The notes under the pieces were generated by a model. It did not search any database. It saw only the letters and a list, made by a program, of their open reading frames with translations, and was not told the origin of the DNA. The translations under genes and the position numbers were made by a program. This document shows positions 26,204 to 34,339 of a DNA stretch of 41,831 bases, piece by piece (positions within the stretch are counted from its first letter, which is position 1; each line of letters begins with the position of its first letter). This DNA comes from an uncultured Sulfitobacter sp. (lineage in GTDB: Bacteria; Pseudomonadota; Alphaproteobacteria; Rhodobacterales; Rhodobacteraceae), in the NCBI GenBank assembly GCA_913060815.1, contig CAJXSZ010000025.1, positions 1-41,831 on the forward strand, read 5' to 3'.

Positions 26204-26560
26204 ATGCTGAACCGCATCAAAACGCTCTGGACGCACCATCGCATGGCTTTCCTGGCCTTTCTCACATTGCTTTGCGTTGCTTGCTACTTTGCGTTCTCTG
26301 CGAGTGCGGCTGCGATTTACTGGAGTGATCCGCGTCATCAGGATCAGCCACTCGCTGATTGGATGACCCCGCGCTATGTCGCGCAATCCTATAAAATTCC
26401 ACCGGAAATACTTGGCCCTGCGCTGTTCTTTGACCCTTCCGACCCGCCGAGAAGGCTCAGGCTCGATGACATTGCTGACGCCAACGGGGTGACGCTGGAT
26501 ACGTTACAACAACGTATCACCGAAGCGACGATCGCCTTTCGGACCAGTCGTGATGACTGA
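26204..26560 (+). CDS. conserved hypothetical membrane-anchored protein next to DedA
   Basis: 118 residues; I do not recognise a named family. One N-terminal transmembrane span ([29 protein letters not shown], about residues 12-40) is followed by a soluble part ([24 protein letters not shown]..., [24 protein letters not shown]) that looks like a small helical domain. The stop overlaps the DedA start by 8 bp, so the two are coupled and probably act together at the inner membrane. This pairing is more informative than the sequence itself. Confidence 0.7.
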   Translation: MLNRIKTLWTHHRMAFLAFLTLLCVACYFAFSASAAAIYWSDPRHQDQPLADWMTPRYVAQSYKIPPEILGPALFFDPSDPPRRLRLDDIADANGVTLDTLQQRITEATIAFRTSRDD

Positions 26561-27147
26561 AACGATCCTTGACCTGATGACGGACTATGGGGTGGCCATC
26601 CTTTTCGTTGTCACATTCCTGTCCTGCCTTTGCGTCCCGATCCCATCGTCATTGATGATGCTGGCGGGCGGCAGTTTTGCTGCCACAGGTGATTTGAACA
26701 CCACCGCCACAGTCGCAGCCGCCTACACCGGCGCAGTTGCAGGCGACAATACCGGCTATTTGCTTGCCCGAAATTTTGGCACGCGGATCACCGGCTGGAT
26801 TGACGCAAACCCGAAGCGCGCAAGGTTACGCGACAGCGCAAAATCCTACATGGATCAAAAAGGCCCGATAAGCATCTTTCTGTCTTGCTGGCTCGTTGCG
26901 CCACTTGGCCCTTACGCCAATCTCGTTAGCGGAATGACCCGCTTTAACTGGGCAAGGTTCGCGCTCTGGGGGGCGCTAGGAGAGGTGTTCTGGGTCGGGA
27001 TTTACGTGGGCCTTGGCTACAGCTTCTCGGACCAGATCACGACATTGGCCGGCATGCTCGGAAATATCAGCGGCCTTATCGTTGCCCTTGCTCGGCATCT
27101 TTCTGCTCGGGCGGTGGCTATGGCATGCGAGCGCGGCGGACCACTAA
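26553..27147 (+). pseudogene. DedA family membrane protein with C-terminal frameshift
   Basis: DedA/SNARE-associated family membrane protein: LSCLCVPIPSSLMMLAGGSFAATG, then GDNTGYLLARNFG and FLSCWLVAPLGPYANLVSGMTRFNWARFALWGALGE, all typical. Read directly, the frame runs on to 27290 and ends in a polar tail (ARHLSARAVAMACERGG...) without family character. Dropping one C in the CCC at 27085-27087 restores LLGIFLLGRWLWHASAADH and a stop at 27145-27147, giving the missing last span. So a 1-base insertion (real or a sequencing error) has replaced the last 19 residues. The start is ATG 26553 or GTG 26550. Confidence 0.8.
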
Positions 27148-27309
27148 ACGACAACCGACCACCCCGCGCGTCATTTCAAGGACTGCATTGTGCGCCGATA
27201 AGTAGAGACTTCTGCATTAGGCTCAAAGCCGCTGATCACTACAATCTAGTTAAAGGTCACAATTTCAGTCGCGCTTTTAAAGTGATTTAGGCCTGACATT
27301 CTCTCTCCG

Positions 27310-27349
27310 CCCTCGTACACCGCGCGGCGTACAGGGGGTGTACGCAGGG
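27310..27349. repeat. long imperfect hairpin upstream of mtnP
   Basis: CCCTCGTACACC (27310-27321) pairs with GGTGTACGCAGGG (27337-27349), 12 bp with one bulged G, over a 15-base loop. No T-run follows on either strand, so it is not a classic terminator. It lies 76 bp before the mtnP start, in the 277 bp between the restored DedA end and mtnP, where I see no gene. It may be a repeat element or an RNA structure in the mtnP leader. Confidence 0.55.
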
Positions 27350-27424
27350 CACCGTGAGTATTTGCCCATTCTAGCCCGCTTTGTTAACCTGCGCCGAGCG
27401 TCAGATTGACCCCAAGGAGAGACC

Positions 27425-28297
27425 ATGACCCAAACCAAAATCGCCATCATCGGCGGCTCCGGCATTTACGAGATCGACGGGCTTGAGGGCGCGCAATGGA
27501 CAACGGTCGAGACCCCTTGGGGCGCGCCCTCGGATGCTATCCTCACAGGTAGTTTGGACGGGGTCGAGATGGCCTTCCTGCCCCGCCATGGACGCGGGCA
27601 TGTGCACTCTCCAAGCACCGTTCCGTATCGTGCCAACATCGACGCGCTCAAACGTCTCGGTTGCACTGATGTGATCTCCGTCTCCGCCTGCGGCTCCTTC
27701 CGTGAAGAAATGGCACCGGGTGATTTTGTCGTTGTAGATCAATTCATTGATCGCACCTTCGCGCGCGACAAATCCTTCTTCGGTACAGGCTGCGTCGCCC
27801 ATGTGAGCGTCGCACACCCCACCTGCCCGCGCCTCTCGGACGCCTGCGAGGCTGCGGCCAGATCGGTCGGCGTGAACATCCACCGCGGTGGCACATACCT
27901 CGCAATGGAAGGCCCGCAATTCTCGACATTGGCGGAGAGCAAAATGTACCGCAACTCATGGGGCGCGGATGTAATTGGCATGACCAACATGCCCGAGGCC
28001 AAACTCGCCCGCGAGGCAGAGCTGTGCTACGCCTCCGTTGCGATGATCACCGATTACGACAGCTGGCACCCAGACCATGGCGAGGTCGATGTGACCGAAA
28101 TTATCAAAATATTACAAGGCAATGCAGCCAATGCGCGCAACCTTGTGGCCCAGCTCCCCGCCCTTCTCGGAGCCGACCGCGCGCCCTGCCCTCATGGTTG
28201 TGACCGCGCTCTGGAATATGCGGTAATGACCCAGCCAGACGCCCGGGACCCCGCTTTGGTGGCCAAACTCGACGCCGTCGCAGGGCGCGTGCTCTGA
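27425..28297 (+). CDS. mtnP: S-methyl-5'-thioadenosine phosphorylase
   Basis: Cleaves methylthioadenosine (by-product of polyamine and quorum-signal synthesis) with phosphate to adenine and methylthioribose-1-phosphate, in the cytosol. 290 residues of the purine nucleoside phosphorylase family. Seen are GGSGIYEIDGL at the start, the phosphate-contact PRHGRGHVHSPSTVPYRANI, the base-site SACGSFREEMAPGDFVVVDQFIDRT, and the MTAP signature TYLAMEGPQFSTLAESKMYRNSWGADVIGMTNMPEAKLAREAE. AAGGAG precedes the ATG. Apt, which uses the adenine, lies three genes downstream in the same operon. Confidence 0.97.
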   Translation: MTQTKIAIIGGSGIYEIDGLEGAQWTTVETPWGAPSDAILTGSLDGVEMAFLPRHGRGHVHSPSTVPYRANIDALKRLGCTDVISVSACGSFREEMAPGDFVVVDQFIDRTFARDKSFFGTGCVAHVSVAHPTCPRLSDACEAAARSVGVNIHRGGTYLAMEGPQFSTLAESKMYRNSWGADVIGMTNMPEAKLAREAELCYASVAMITDYDSWHPDHGEVDVTEIIKILQGNAANARNLVAQLPALLGADRAPCPHGCDRALEYAVMTQPDARDPALVAKLDAVAGRVL

Positions 28298-28944
28298 GGC
28301 TGGCCGCCCTCTGTGTGTGTCTTGCGCTACCCGCCCAAGCGCAGGACTTTGTAGATAGCCAAGGTCCCTTGGAGGATACCGCGTTCTACCGCCTCGTCGC
28401 TTGTGCTGCCCCACCAGAGGGGAACTGCGCCAAGCCCTTCTATAAATGGGATAAAACTGACATTACAGTCGGTATTGTTCAGCGTGCACCCGCCTTCCTT
28501 GGCGGCAAGCTCAAGCGCGCCGAAGCTTCGGTAGTGCGCGCGATCCAACGCCTTAACGCGACAGGCATGGGCATCACTCTGCGCCTTGACGAGGTCGATC
28601 CCGACATCACGATCCACCTCCTCGATATTACACGCGGGCAAGAGATCACCGAGAGCAGCCTTCCTCTCCTCAATGGGCGCACCATGGCCAATGCCATCAC
28701 GGCGCTGGATGTAGAGGGCACAACCATCAGGGGCGCCATCATCGGCTTCTCGAACAGCATGACCATCCGTCAGTACGAGTCTGTAATGCTTGAAGAAATC
28801 ACCCAAGCGCTGGGTCTTATCACGGACATTCAGAACCCGTATTACCGAAGCCGTTCAATCCTGTCGCAAAACGCCGACAACAGCTTGAAAATCTTGGGCA
28901 AACAGGACAGGATGGCCCTGATCCGCCATTACCCACCCAATTGA
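28294..28944 (+). CDS. DUF2927 secreted protein, probable CTG start
   Basis: Family DUF2927 (function unknown). The body has FVDSQGPLEDTAFYRLVACAAPPEGNCAKP, ITLRLDEVDPDITIHLLD, and the C-terminal LEEITQALGLITDIQN, which resembles the zinc-protease-like EEXXQxLG motif. A signal peptide is seen (LRLAALCVCLALPAQA, cleaved before QDF), but it only fits if translation starts at CTG 28294, which overlaps the mtnP stop (CTGA). The first ordinary start, GTG at 28315, would leave just nine residues before the cleavage site. The frame is open upstream with no ATG/GTG/TTG in a sensible place. 216 residues from CTG. Confidence 0.8.
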   Translation: MRLAALCVCLALPAQAQDFVDSQGPLEDTAFYRLVACAAPPEGNCAKPFYKWDKTDITVGIVQRAPAFLGGKLKRAEASVVRAIQRLNATGMGITLRLDEVDPDITIHLLDITRGQEITESSLPLLNGRTMANAITALDVEGTTIRGAIIGFSNSMTIRQYESVMLEEITQALGLITDIQNPYYRSRSILSQNADNSLKILGKQDRMALIRHYPPN

Positions 28945-28954
28945 AAGCGCGCGC

Positions 28955-29584
28955 ATGCCCTTAGACCTCTGGCTCACTTTTGTGGCCGCCACGACCGCTC
29001 TGCTGCTCATCCCCGGACCAACCGTGATGCTGGTGCTGAGCTATGCACTTAGCAAAGGGCGTTCCGTTGCAGTGGCCTCCGCAGCGGGTGTTGCCTTTGG
29101 CGATCTGGTGGCCATGACTGCGTCACTGGCAGGCTTGGGCGCGCTGGTGCTTGCCTCGGCCACAGCGTTTACAACGCTTAAGTGGGTGGGGGCCGTCTAT
29201 CTGGTCTACATCGGGATCAAGCTTTTCCGCTCTGCACGCAACGCCAGCCCCGAGATGCCACAAGCCACTGATATCACTGCGTCACGGGTCTTTCGCCACG
29301 CTGCAGCGGTAACCGCGCTCAACCCGAAATCCATCGCCTTCTTCATCGCCTTCGTGCCACAGTTCATCAAGGCCGATGCGCCCCTGATGCCCCAGTTCAC
29401 GATCCTAATCGTCACCTTCGTTACCATGGCGGGGCTAAACGCCCTCGTCTATGCGCTGCTCGCAGATCGCTTGCGCAGCGCCCTCAAACGTCCCCATATC
29501 ATCGCGTGGATTACCCGCGCAGGTGGGACCGCCCTGATCACGATGGGCATCCTTACCGCCACCCTCCGCCGGAGCACTACATGA
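28955..29584 (+). CDS. LysE/RhtB family exporter
   Basis: 209-residue inner-membrane amino-acid exporter with about six spans. The family signature is at the N-terminus ([48 protein letters not shown]), with [19 protein letters not shown] and [15 protein letters not shown] in the middle, both typical of LysE proteins. The exported compound is unknown. Its stop overlaps the apt start by ATGA, so it belongs to the mtnP-apt operon. Confidence 0.93.
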   Translation: MPLDLWLTFVAATTALLLIPGPTVMLVLSYALSKGRSVAVASAAGVAFGDLVAMTASLAGLGALVLASATAFTTLKWVGAVYLVYIGIKLFRSARNASPEMPQATDITASRVFRHAAAVTALNPKSIAFFIAFVPQFIKADAPLMPQFTILIVTFVTMAGLNALVYALLADRLRSALKRPHIIAWITRAGGTALITMGILTATLRRSTT

Positions 29585-30111
29585 AAAATGTCACCGACTA
29601 CATTCGCACCATCCCCGACTTCCCGCACGAAGGGATCATGTTCCGCGATGTGACCACGCTTTTTGCCGACCCGCGCGGCTTTCGCATGGCCATCGATCAG
29701 ATGCTGCACCCCTATGCCGGCATGCAGATCGACAAGGTCGTGGGTCTCGAGGCTCGCGGTTTCATCATGGGCGGCGCCATCGCCCACCAACTAAGCGTGG
29801 GATTCGTCCCGATCCGCAAAAAGGGTAAACTACCGGGTAAAACCCTTAGCGAAGACTACACTCTCGAGTATGGTCAAGCCACAATGGAAATCCACGACGA
29901 CGCCATTCAACCCGGTGAAAAAGTCCTCGTCGTCGACGACCTGTTGGCAACAGGTGGGACCGCAGAAGCGGGCATCAAACTACTCGAACGGTTGGGCGCC
30001 CAGATCGTCTCGGCCAGCTTCATCATCGACCTCCCCGATCTAGGCGGCCGCAAAAGGCTCGAGGCCATGGGAATCGACGTCCAAGTCCTGTGCGAATTCG
30101 AAGGCCACTAA
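29581..30111 (+). CDS. apt: adenine phosphoribosyltransferase
   Basis: Converts adenine and PRPP to AMP and pyrophosphate, recycling the adenine released by MtnP. 176 residues, usual length. Features are the N-terminal [24 protein letters not shown], the adenine-site [16 protein letters not shown], the flexible loop [10 protein letters not shown], and the PRPP-binding signature [14 protein letters not shown] (about residues 117-130). I chose the ATG at 29581, overlapping the LysE stop; the longer open frame back to 29506 lies inside the LysE gene and is not homologous. Confidence 0.97.
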   Translation: MKNVTDYIRTIPDFPHEGIMFRDVTTLFADPRGFRMAIDQMLHPYAGMQIDKVVGLEARGFIMGGAIAHQLSVGFVPIRKKGKLPGKTLSEDYTLEYGQATMEIHDDAIQPGEKVLVVDDLLATGGTAEAGIKLLERLGAQIVSASFIIDLPDLGGRKRLEAMGIDVQVLCEFEGH

Positions 30112-30148
30112 CACGAACTTCTTTTGGTCCAAAGTATCCCGGGGGTGT

Positions 30149-30162
30149 GGGGGCTGGCCCCC
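30149..30162. terminator. GC-rich hairpin between convergent apt and FAD-dehydrogenase genes
   Basis: GGGGGC-TG-GCCCCC, a 6-bp hairpin in the 61-bp gap between two stop codons, within a larger tract (30123-30165) running GGTCCAAAGTATCCCGGGGGTG into the hairpin. The loop is only 2 bases, so the true stem probably opens a little. Tracts of this style occur repeatedly after genes in Rhodobacterales as I recall them; here it would serve both convergent messages. Confidence 0.5.
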
Positions 30163-30172
30163 GCTGCAGCGC

Positions 30173-31591
30173 CTAAGCCAAGACAGCCCCGGGGTTCATA
30201 ATCCCCAGCGGATCCAACCCGGCCTTGATCGCCCGCATCGCTGACAATTTCGCGGGATCGCCATAGGTCTGCAAATCAGCAACCTTGGTGCGCCCCACCC
30301 CATGCTCGGCCGAAATGGAGCCGCCCAATTCATGGGTCAGATCATGCACACATGCTTTGATAGCATCGCGCTGGTTCTCATGATCCGCACGGCTGCGCCC
30401 CTTTTGCGGAAAGACGTTATAATGGAGGTTGCCGTCGCCCACATGGCCAAAACAGTTGATCCGGAAATTTCCGATCTTGGCCAACCGCTCTCCCCCTTTC
30501 ACGATAAACTCGGGCAGCGCACTTAATGGCACCGAGATATCGTGGCTCGAGACAGATCCAACCCGTCGGTTCGCCTCTGGAATGCTTTCGCGGATGGTCC
30601 AAAAGTCATCCGCCTGTCCCTGTGATTGCGCGATAAGCCCGTCAGGCACCAATCCCGCCTCATGGGCCTGCTCAAACAAGGTCTCGAGCGCACCCGCAGG
30701 GTCCATCCCCTCGGCCAGCCCCAACTCGATAAGCACGCACCATTCGGGCGGCTCCGCAAAGGGATGGCGCACGTCTGGCATTGTCTCGGACAGGAAATCG
30801 AATCCCTGACGGTGGATCAACTCAAACGCGCTGACCATCTCGCCAAACAGCCCTCGCGCCATGCTCAGCAGGCTCAGAGCCGCTGCAGGGCTCTCCACTG
30901 CCAGAAGGGCAGTCCCCGTCTGCGCAGGCCGCGCAAAAAGCTTGAGCGCCGCGGCTGTGATCACCCCCAGCGTTCCCTCGGCGCCAATGAGCAAATGACG
31001 CAGATCGTATCCAGCGTTGTTCTTGCGCAGTCGCGTCAGCCCGTGCCAGATCTGGCCGTCAGGCAGAACCGCCTCCAGCCCCAGACACAGATCGCGCGCA
31101 TTGCCGTAGCGCAGCACGCCTGTGCCGCCCGCGTTGGTCGCCAGATTGCCACCAATCCGCGCTGTCCCTTGTGCGGCAAGGCTCAAAGGAAACAAGCGAT
31201 CAATATCCTCCGCGGCTTTTTGCACATCCGACAAGATCACACCCGCTTCAGCGATGAGCACATTCTCCTCCGCATAAGTCGCGCGCACCTTGTTCATCCG
31301 CTCCAACGAGAGAATGAGCGGTGCAACCTCACCCGTGCCCACTTGCCCCCCGACAAGGCCAGTGCCTCCGCCATAGGGGATAACACCGACCCGCGCCTCT
31401 CCTGCCAAGCGGATCAGTGTCGCCACTTCCTCAACATTGCGGGGCTTGGCCAAAATGCCCGTGCGCCCAGCATAGCGCCCACGCGGCTCTTCCAGATAAC
31501 GGGCAGAAGGTTCTTCCAGCGTGCCATCGGGCAAAGCAGCGCGCAGGGTCTCGGCAAAGGCTGTGCCGGCGGAGTTCAATGTATGTGTCAT
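30173..31591 (-). CDS. FAD-linked dehydrogenase (D-lactate/D-2-hydroxyglutarate type)
   Basis: 472 residues from the ATG at 31591. The N-terminal FAD-binding domain (PCMH type) shows RVGVIPYGGGTGLVGGQV and ARIGGNLATNAGGTGVLRYGNARDLCLGLEAVLPDG. The C-terminal FAD-oxidase domain has NCFGHVGDGNLHYNVFPQ and ISAEHGVGRTKV, whose histidines bind a metal and substrate. The family oxidises D-2-hydroxy acids and passes electrons to ETF or a cytochrome; the exact acid is not clear. The upstream extension to 31690 lacks homology. It lies last in the minus-strand run, 37 bp after the metallo-hydrolase. Confidence 0.93.
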   Translation of the reverse strand: MTHTLNSAGTAFAETLRAALPDGTLEEPSARYLEEPRGRYAGRTGILAKPRNVEEVATLIRLAGEARVGVIPYGGGTGLVGGQVGTGEVAPLILSLERMNKVRATYAEENVLIAEAGVILSDVQKAAEDIDRLFPLSLAAQGTARIGGNLATNAGGTGVLRYGNARDLCLGLEAVLPDGQIWHGLTRLRKNNAGYDLRHLLIGAEGTLGVITAAALKLFARPAQTGTALLAVESPAAALSLLSMARGLFGEMVSAFELIHRQGFDFLSETMPDVRHPFAEPPEWCVLIELGLAEGMDPAGALETLFEQAHEAGLVPDGLIAQSQGQADDFWTIRESIPEANRRVGSVSSHDISVPLSALPEFIVKGGERLAKIGNFRINCFGHVGDGNLHYNVFPQKGRSRADHENQRDAIKACVHDLTHELGGSISAEHGVGRTKVADLQTYGDPAKLSAMRAIKAGLDPLGIMNPGAVLA

Positions 31592-31628
31592 AGCTATTGA
31601 TCTAACGCAGGCGCACAGGATGCAAGGG

Positions 31629-32450
31629 CTAGTCGTCCGCGATATAGGTAGGTCGCAGCACCATGATCGTGGGCTGGCTCGGCAGTGCATCGCGCCGCAC
31701 GTTCAGATACGGCCCATCCACATCAATTACCGTGAATTCATCGAGCATCCCGTCGAGAAAATCTTCAAGTGCGAAGAGCGAGAACCAATGCATCGGGATC
31801 ACAATCCGCGAGCGCAATCGCTTGAGCACCGCAATCATCGTCGGATGATCAAGGGTATAGCCCCCGTCCACAGGCGCCATCACCACATCAAGCCTGCCAA
31901 TGGCAGCGTATTGTTCCTCGTTGGGGGCGTGGTGCAGATGGCCAAGATGCCCGATGCACAGGCCCGCCATTTCGAACACGAAGATGGAATTTCCCTTCTC
32001 TTCGCTGCCCGAGAACTGCGAGCGAATATCCGTAGACACGTTGCGCACCAGCACTTCGCCCAGATCAAGGCGGTGCTCGATGCCTTCGCCAAATACTTCC
32101 CCCCAACCGCGCAGCACGTGGGGGATGGCAGGATCAGGGAACGACGTCCAATGGGTGTCATGCGCATGGTTCATGGTGACCACGTCGGGGATCATGCGGG
32201 TCGAGCCCACGAAACCTGTGAAATCCGTCACCATATTGAGCCCGCCCGCCGAGCGGATCAAAAAGCTCGCGTGACCCACATAATGTATATCCACCGTTTC
32301 GACTGGTACATCACGCAAAGCGGCGGGCTGGATATATGCCATGCCTTGCGTGGCATCGGCCAGCGCGTGACAATGGCTGGGGGTGCGGGTCGCTTGGGCA
32401 CTGGCCGGGCTTGCCACCAGCAAGAGCGCGAGGGTCAGGCGGATCAACAT
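31629..32450 (-). CDS. secreted MBL-fold metallo-hydrolase (UlaG/YjbE-like)
   Basis: 273 residues with a Sec signal peptide (MLIRLTLALLLVASPASA). The metallo-beta-lactamase fold is seen as VDIHYVGHASFLIRSAGGLNMVTDF, MNHAHDTH (the HxHxDH-like metal motif, with Thr in place of one residue: H-A-H-D-T-H), GHLGHLHH, and APVDGGYTLDHPTM. These match the L-ascorbate-6-phosphate lactonase-like branch (UlaG), but it is periplasmic, so a different role is likely. The spacing to its neighbours is 42 bp (upstream RimJ-type gene) and 37 bp (downstream FAD gene). Confidence 0.88.
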   Translation of the reverse strand: MLIRLTLALLLVASPASAQATRTPSHCHALADATQGMAYIQPAALRDVPVETVDIHYVGHASFLIRSAGGLNMVTDFTGFVGSTRMIPDVVTMNHAHDTHWTSFPDPAIPHVLRGWGEVFGEGIEHRLDLGEVLVRNVSTDIRSQFSGSEEKGNSIFVFEMAGLCIGHLGHLHHAPNEEQYAAIGRLDVVMAPVDGGYTLDHPTMIAVLKRLRSRIVIPMHWFSLFALEDFLDGMLDEFTVIDVDGPYLNVRRDALPSQPTIMVLRPTYIADD

Positions 32451-32492
32451 ACCCCAAGCCTAGCACCACTTTTTAAAATCACAAAACCCCGC

Positions 32493-33077
32493 TCAAACGG
32501 CGGTAGATTTCCCCCGACGGTCGCCGCGCAAGCAAGCATAAAGCACATGGGTCCGCCAGCGCCCGTCGATCTGTAAATAGCTTTGCGCAACGCCCTCATA
32601 TTTAAAGCCTGTGCGCTCCAGCAACCCGCGAGAGGCGGTGTTTTCGGGCAGGCAGGCCGCCTCGATGCGGCTCAGCTCAAGCTGGGTGAACGCATAATGC
32701 ACCACTGTCTCGATCGCCTCGCGCATGTAGCCTTGGCGCGCGAACGCCGCCCCCGTCCAATAGCCCAAAGTCCCTGCCAGCGCAGGACCGCGTCGGATGT
32801 TGTCCAGCGTGATGGCGCCCAGCAGCATGTCGTCCTCACGGCGAATGAGGAACAGCGGCATGGCCGTACCAGAGTTGACCGAGCGGTTGGCCCAATAGAC
32901 GCGGTTCGAGAATGCCTTGCGTGACAGGTGATCGCCCGACCATGCAGGCTCCCACGGGGTGAGAAATTCGCGGCTGGCACTGCGCAATGCGACCCATGGG
33001 CGGAAATCCTGATGCACGGGCGGACGTAATGTCATCCGCTCCGTCTCGATCCTGAGTTTGCGCCTGAGGGATAACAT
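32493..33077 (-). CDS. RimJ/RimL-type N-acetyltransferase
   Basis: 194-residue GNAT protein: IETERMTLRPPVHQDFRPWVALRSASREFLTPWEPAW (start of the RimJ family), the beta-strand/loop LLGAITLDNIRRGPALAGTLGYWTGAAFARQGYMREAIETVVHYAF with the acetyl-CoA loop, and the C-terminal ACLPENTASRGLLERTGFKYEGVAQSYLQIDGRW. RimJ proteins acetylate N-termini such as that of ribosomal protein S5, but this one may act on another substrate. Its ATG shares a base with the stop of the M16 protease gene (TGATG). Confidence 0.9.
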   Translation of the reverse strand: MLSLRRKLRIETERMTLRPPVHQDFRPWVALRSASREFLTPWEPAWSGDHLSRKAFSNRVYWANRSVNSGTAMPLFLIRREDDMLLGAITLDNIRRGPALAGTLGYWTGAAFARQGYMREAIETVVHYAFTQLELSRIEAACLPENTASRGLLERTGFKYEGVAQSYLQIDGRWRTHVLYACLRGDRRGKSTAV

Positions 33078-34339
33078 CAGGCCACGCGCCTTGCCTCAAG
33101 TGCCGCAAGTGAAGGCGCTGTATCCACGGGACCGTAAAGCGCGAGTGCGGCAGGCGCGGAGGCCGCCATCTTCTCGGCAAAGTCGCGCACATCACCTGTG
33201 GTGACGGCGTCGATCTGGGCGATGGTTTCTTCCAGCGGCGGAATACGGTCCCAAATCTGGATCAGACGCGCCAGACGCTCTGCACGGTTGCTGGGGCTTT
33301 CCAGCCCCATCAGCAGGCCCGCTTTCATCTGTGCACGCGCACGGGCCACCTCGGCAGGCGACATGTCAGAGGCCGCCCGCTTCATCTCGTCGATGGTGAT
33401 ATGGGCCAGCTCTGGCAACTGCTCGCCCGAGGTGCCTGCATAGATTGTCATCATGCCCGTGTCGGCGTACGCGCCTGCTTGGGCAAAGATGGTATAGCAT
33501 AGGCCACGGTTCTCGCGGACCTCTTGGAACAGACGGCTCGACATGCCGCCCCCCAGCGCGCTGGCGTAGATTTGCGCGACATAAATATCATCTGCGCGGT
33601 AACCAGGAGATTCAAAGCCAAGTGCGAAATGCGCCTGCTCTAGTTCCTTGACCTGACGGTGCTCGCCGCCGGCAAACACACCCGGCATCGCAAGCGCCAA
33701 CGGCTTTGGCGCCATATCGCCAAAAAGCTTTTCCGCCATCGCAACAAGTGCGTCGTGATCTACCGCACCAGCAGCAGATAGGATCATCTGTTCGGGGCCA
33801 TAGTGCTGGTCGATAAAGCCCGTAAGGTCGCTCCGCGAAAAGCTCGATACCCGTTCTTGCGGACCAAGGATCGTGCGGCCCATAGGCTGGTCGGGATAAG
33901 CCTGTTCTTGCAACCAGTCGAAAATCACATCGTCGGGCGTATCGAGCGCTTGGCCGATCTCTTGCAGGATCACGCCGCGCTCCACCTCGATCTCGGCATC
34001 GTCCATCACAGGATTGCGCAGAATGTCGGCTATGACCTCAAGGCCCAGCGGCACGTCATTCTCCAGCACACGCACATAATAGGCGGTCACCTCGCGTGAG
34101 GTATAGGCGTTGATATAACCGCCCACATCCTCGATGGCTTCGGCAATCTGCAGCGCGCTCCGCGTCTTGGTGCCTTTAAACGCCATATGCTCCAGAAAAT
34201 GCGCAATGCCGTTCTGCGCGGGCGTCTCGTTGCGCCCGCCTGCACCGACCCAGACGCCAATAGAGGCAGAGGCCAGACCCGGCATATGTTCAGTTACGAT
34301 GCGAAAGCCATTGGACAGGCGGTGGGTTTGCAAGCTCAC
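33077..34339 (-). CDS. M16 family zinc metalloprotease (mitochondrial-processing-peptidase-like)
   Basis: 420 residues, inverted zinc motif HFLEH at 47-51 (H-x-x-E-H), with the third ligand Glu in VERGVILQEIG (about residue 127). The N-terminal half is the active domain and the C-terminal half its structural partner (GLCYTIFAQAGAYADTGMMTIYAG). The single-copy form resembles the alphaproteobacterial ancestor of the mitochondrial processing peptidase beta subunit, predicted to be cytoplasmic. GTG start at 34339 overlapping the thrC stop (GTGA), so it is coupled to threonine synthase; this gene order is common in Rhodobacterales. Confidence 0.95.
   Translation of the reverse strand: MSLQTHRLSNGFRIVTEHMPGLASASIGVWVGAGGRNETPAQNGIAHFLEHMAFKGTKTRSALQIAEAIEDVGGYINAYTSREVTAYYVRVLENDVPLGLEVIADILRNPVMDDAEIEVERGVILQEIGQALDTPDDVIFDWLQEQAYPDQPMGRTILGPQERVSSFSRSDLTGFIDQHYGPEQMILSAAGAVDHDALVAMAEKLFGDMAPKPLALAMPGVFAGGEHRQVKELEQAHFALGFESPGYRADDIYVAQIYASALGGGMSSRLFQEVRENRGLCYTIFAQAGAYADTGMMTIYAGTSGEQLPELAHITIDEMKRAASDMSPAEVARARAQMKAGLLMGLESPSNRAERLARLIQIWDRIPPLEETIAQIDAVTTGDVRDFAEKMAASAPAALALYGPVDTAPSLAALEARRVA

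Noticed and set aside
20122..27424. tRNA or other RNA genes in the longer gaps
   Set aside because: No cloverleaf arms or TTCGA-type T-loop consensus could be placed.
30626..32576. Overlapping long plus-strand frames opposite the FAD dehydrogenase and metallo-hydrolase
   Set aside because: Composition is shadow-like and the two minus-strand proteins are clear family members.
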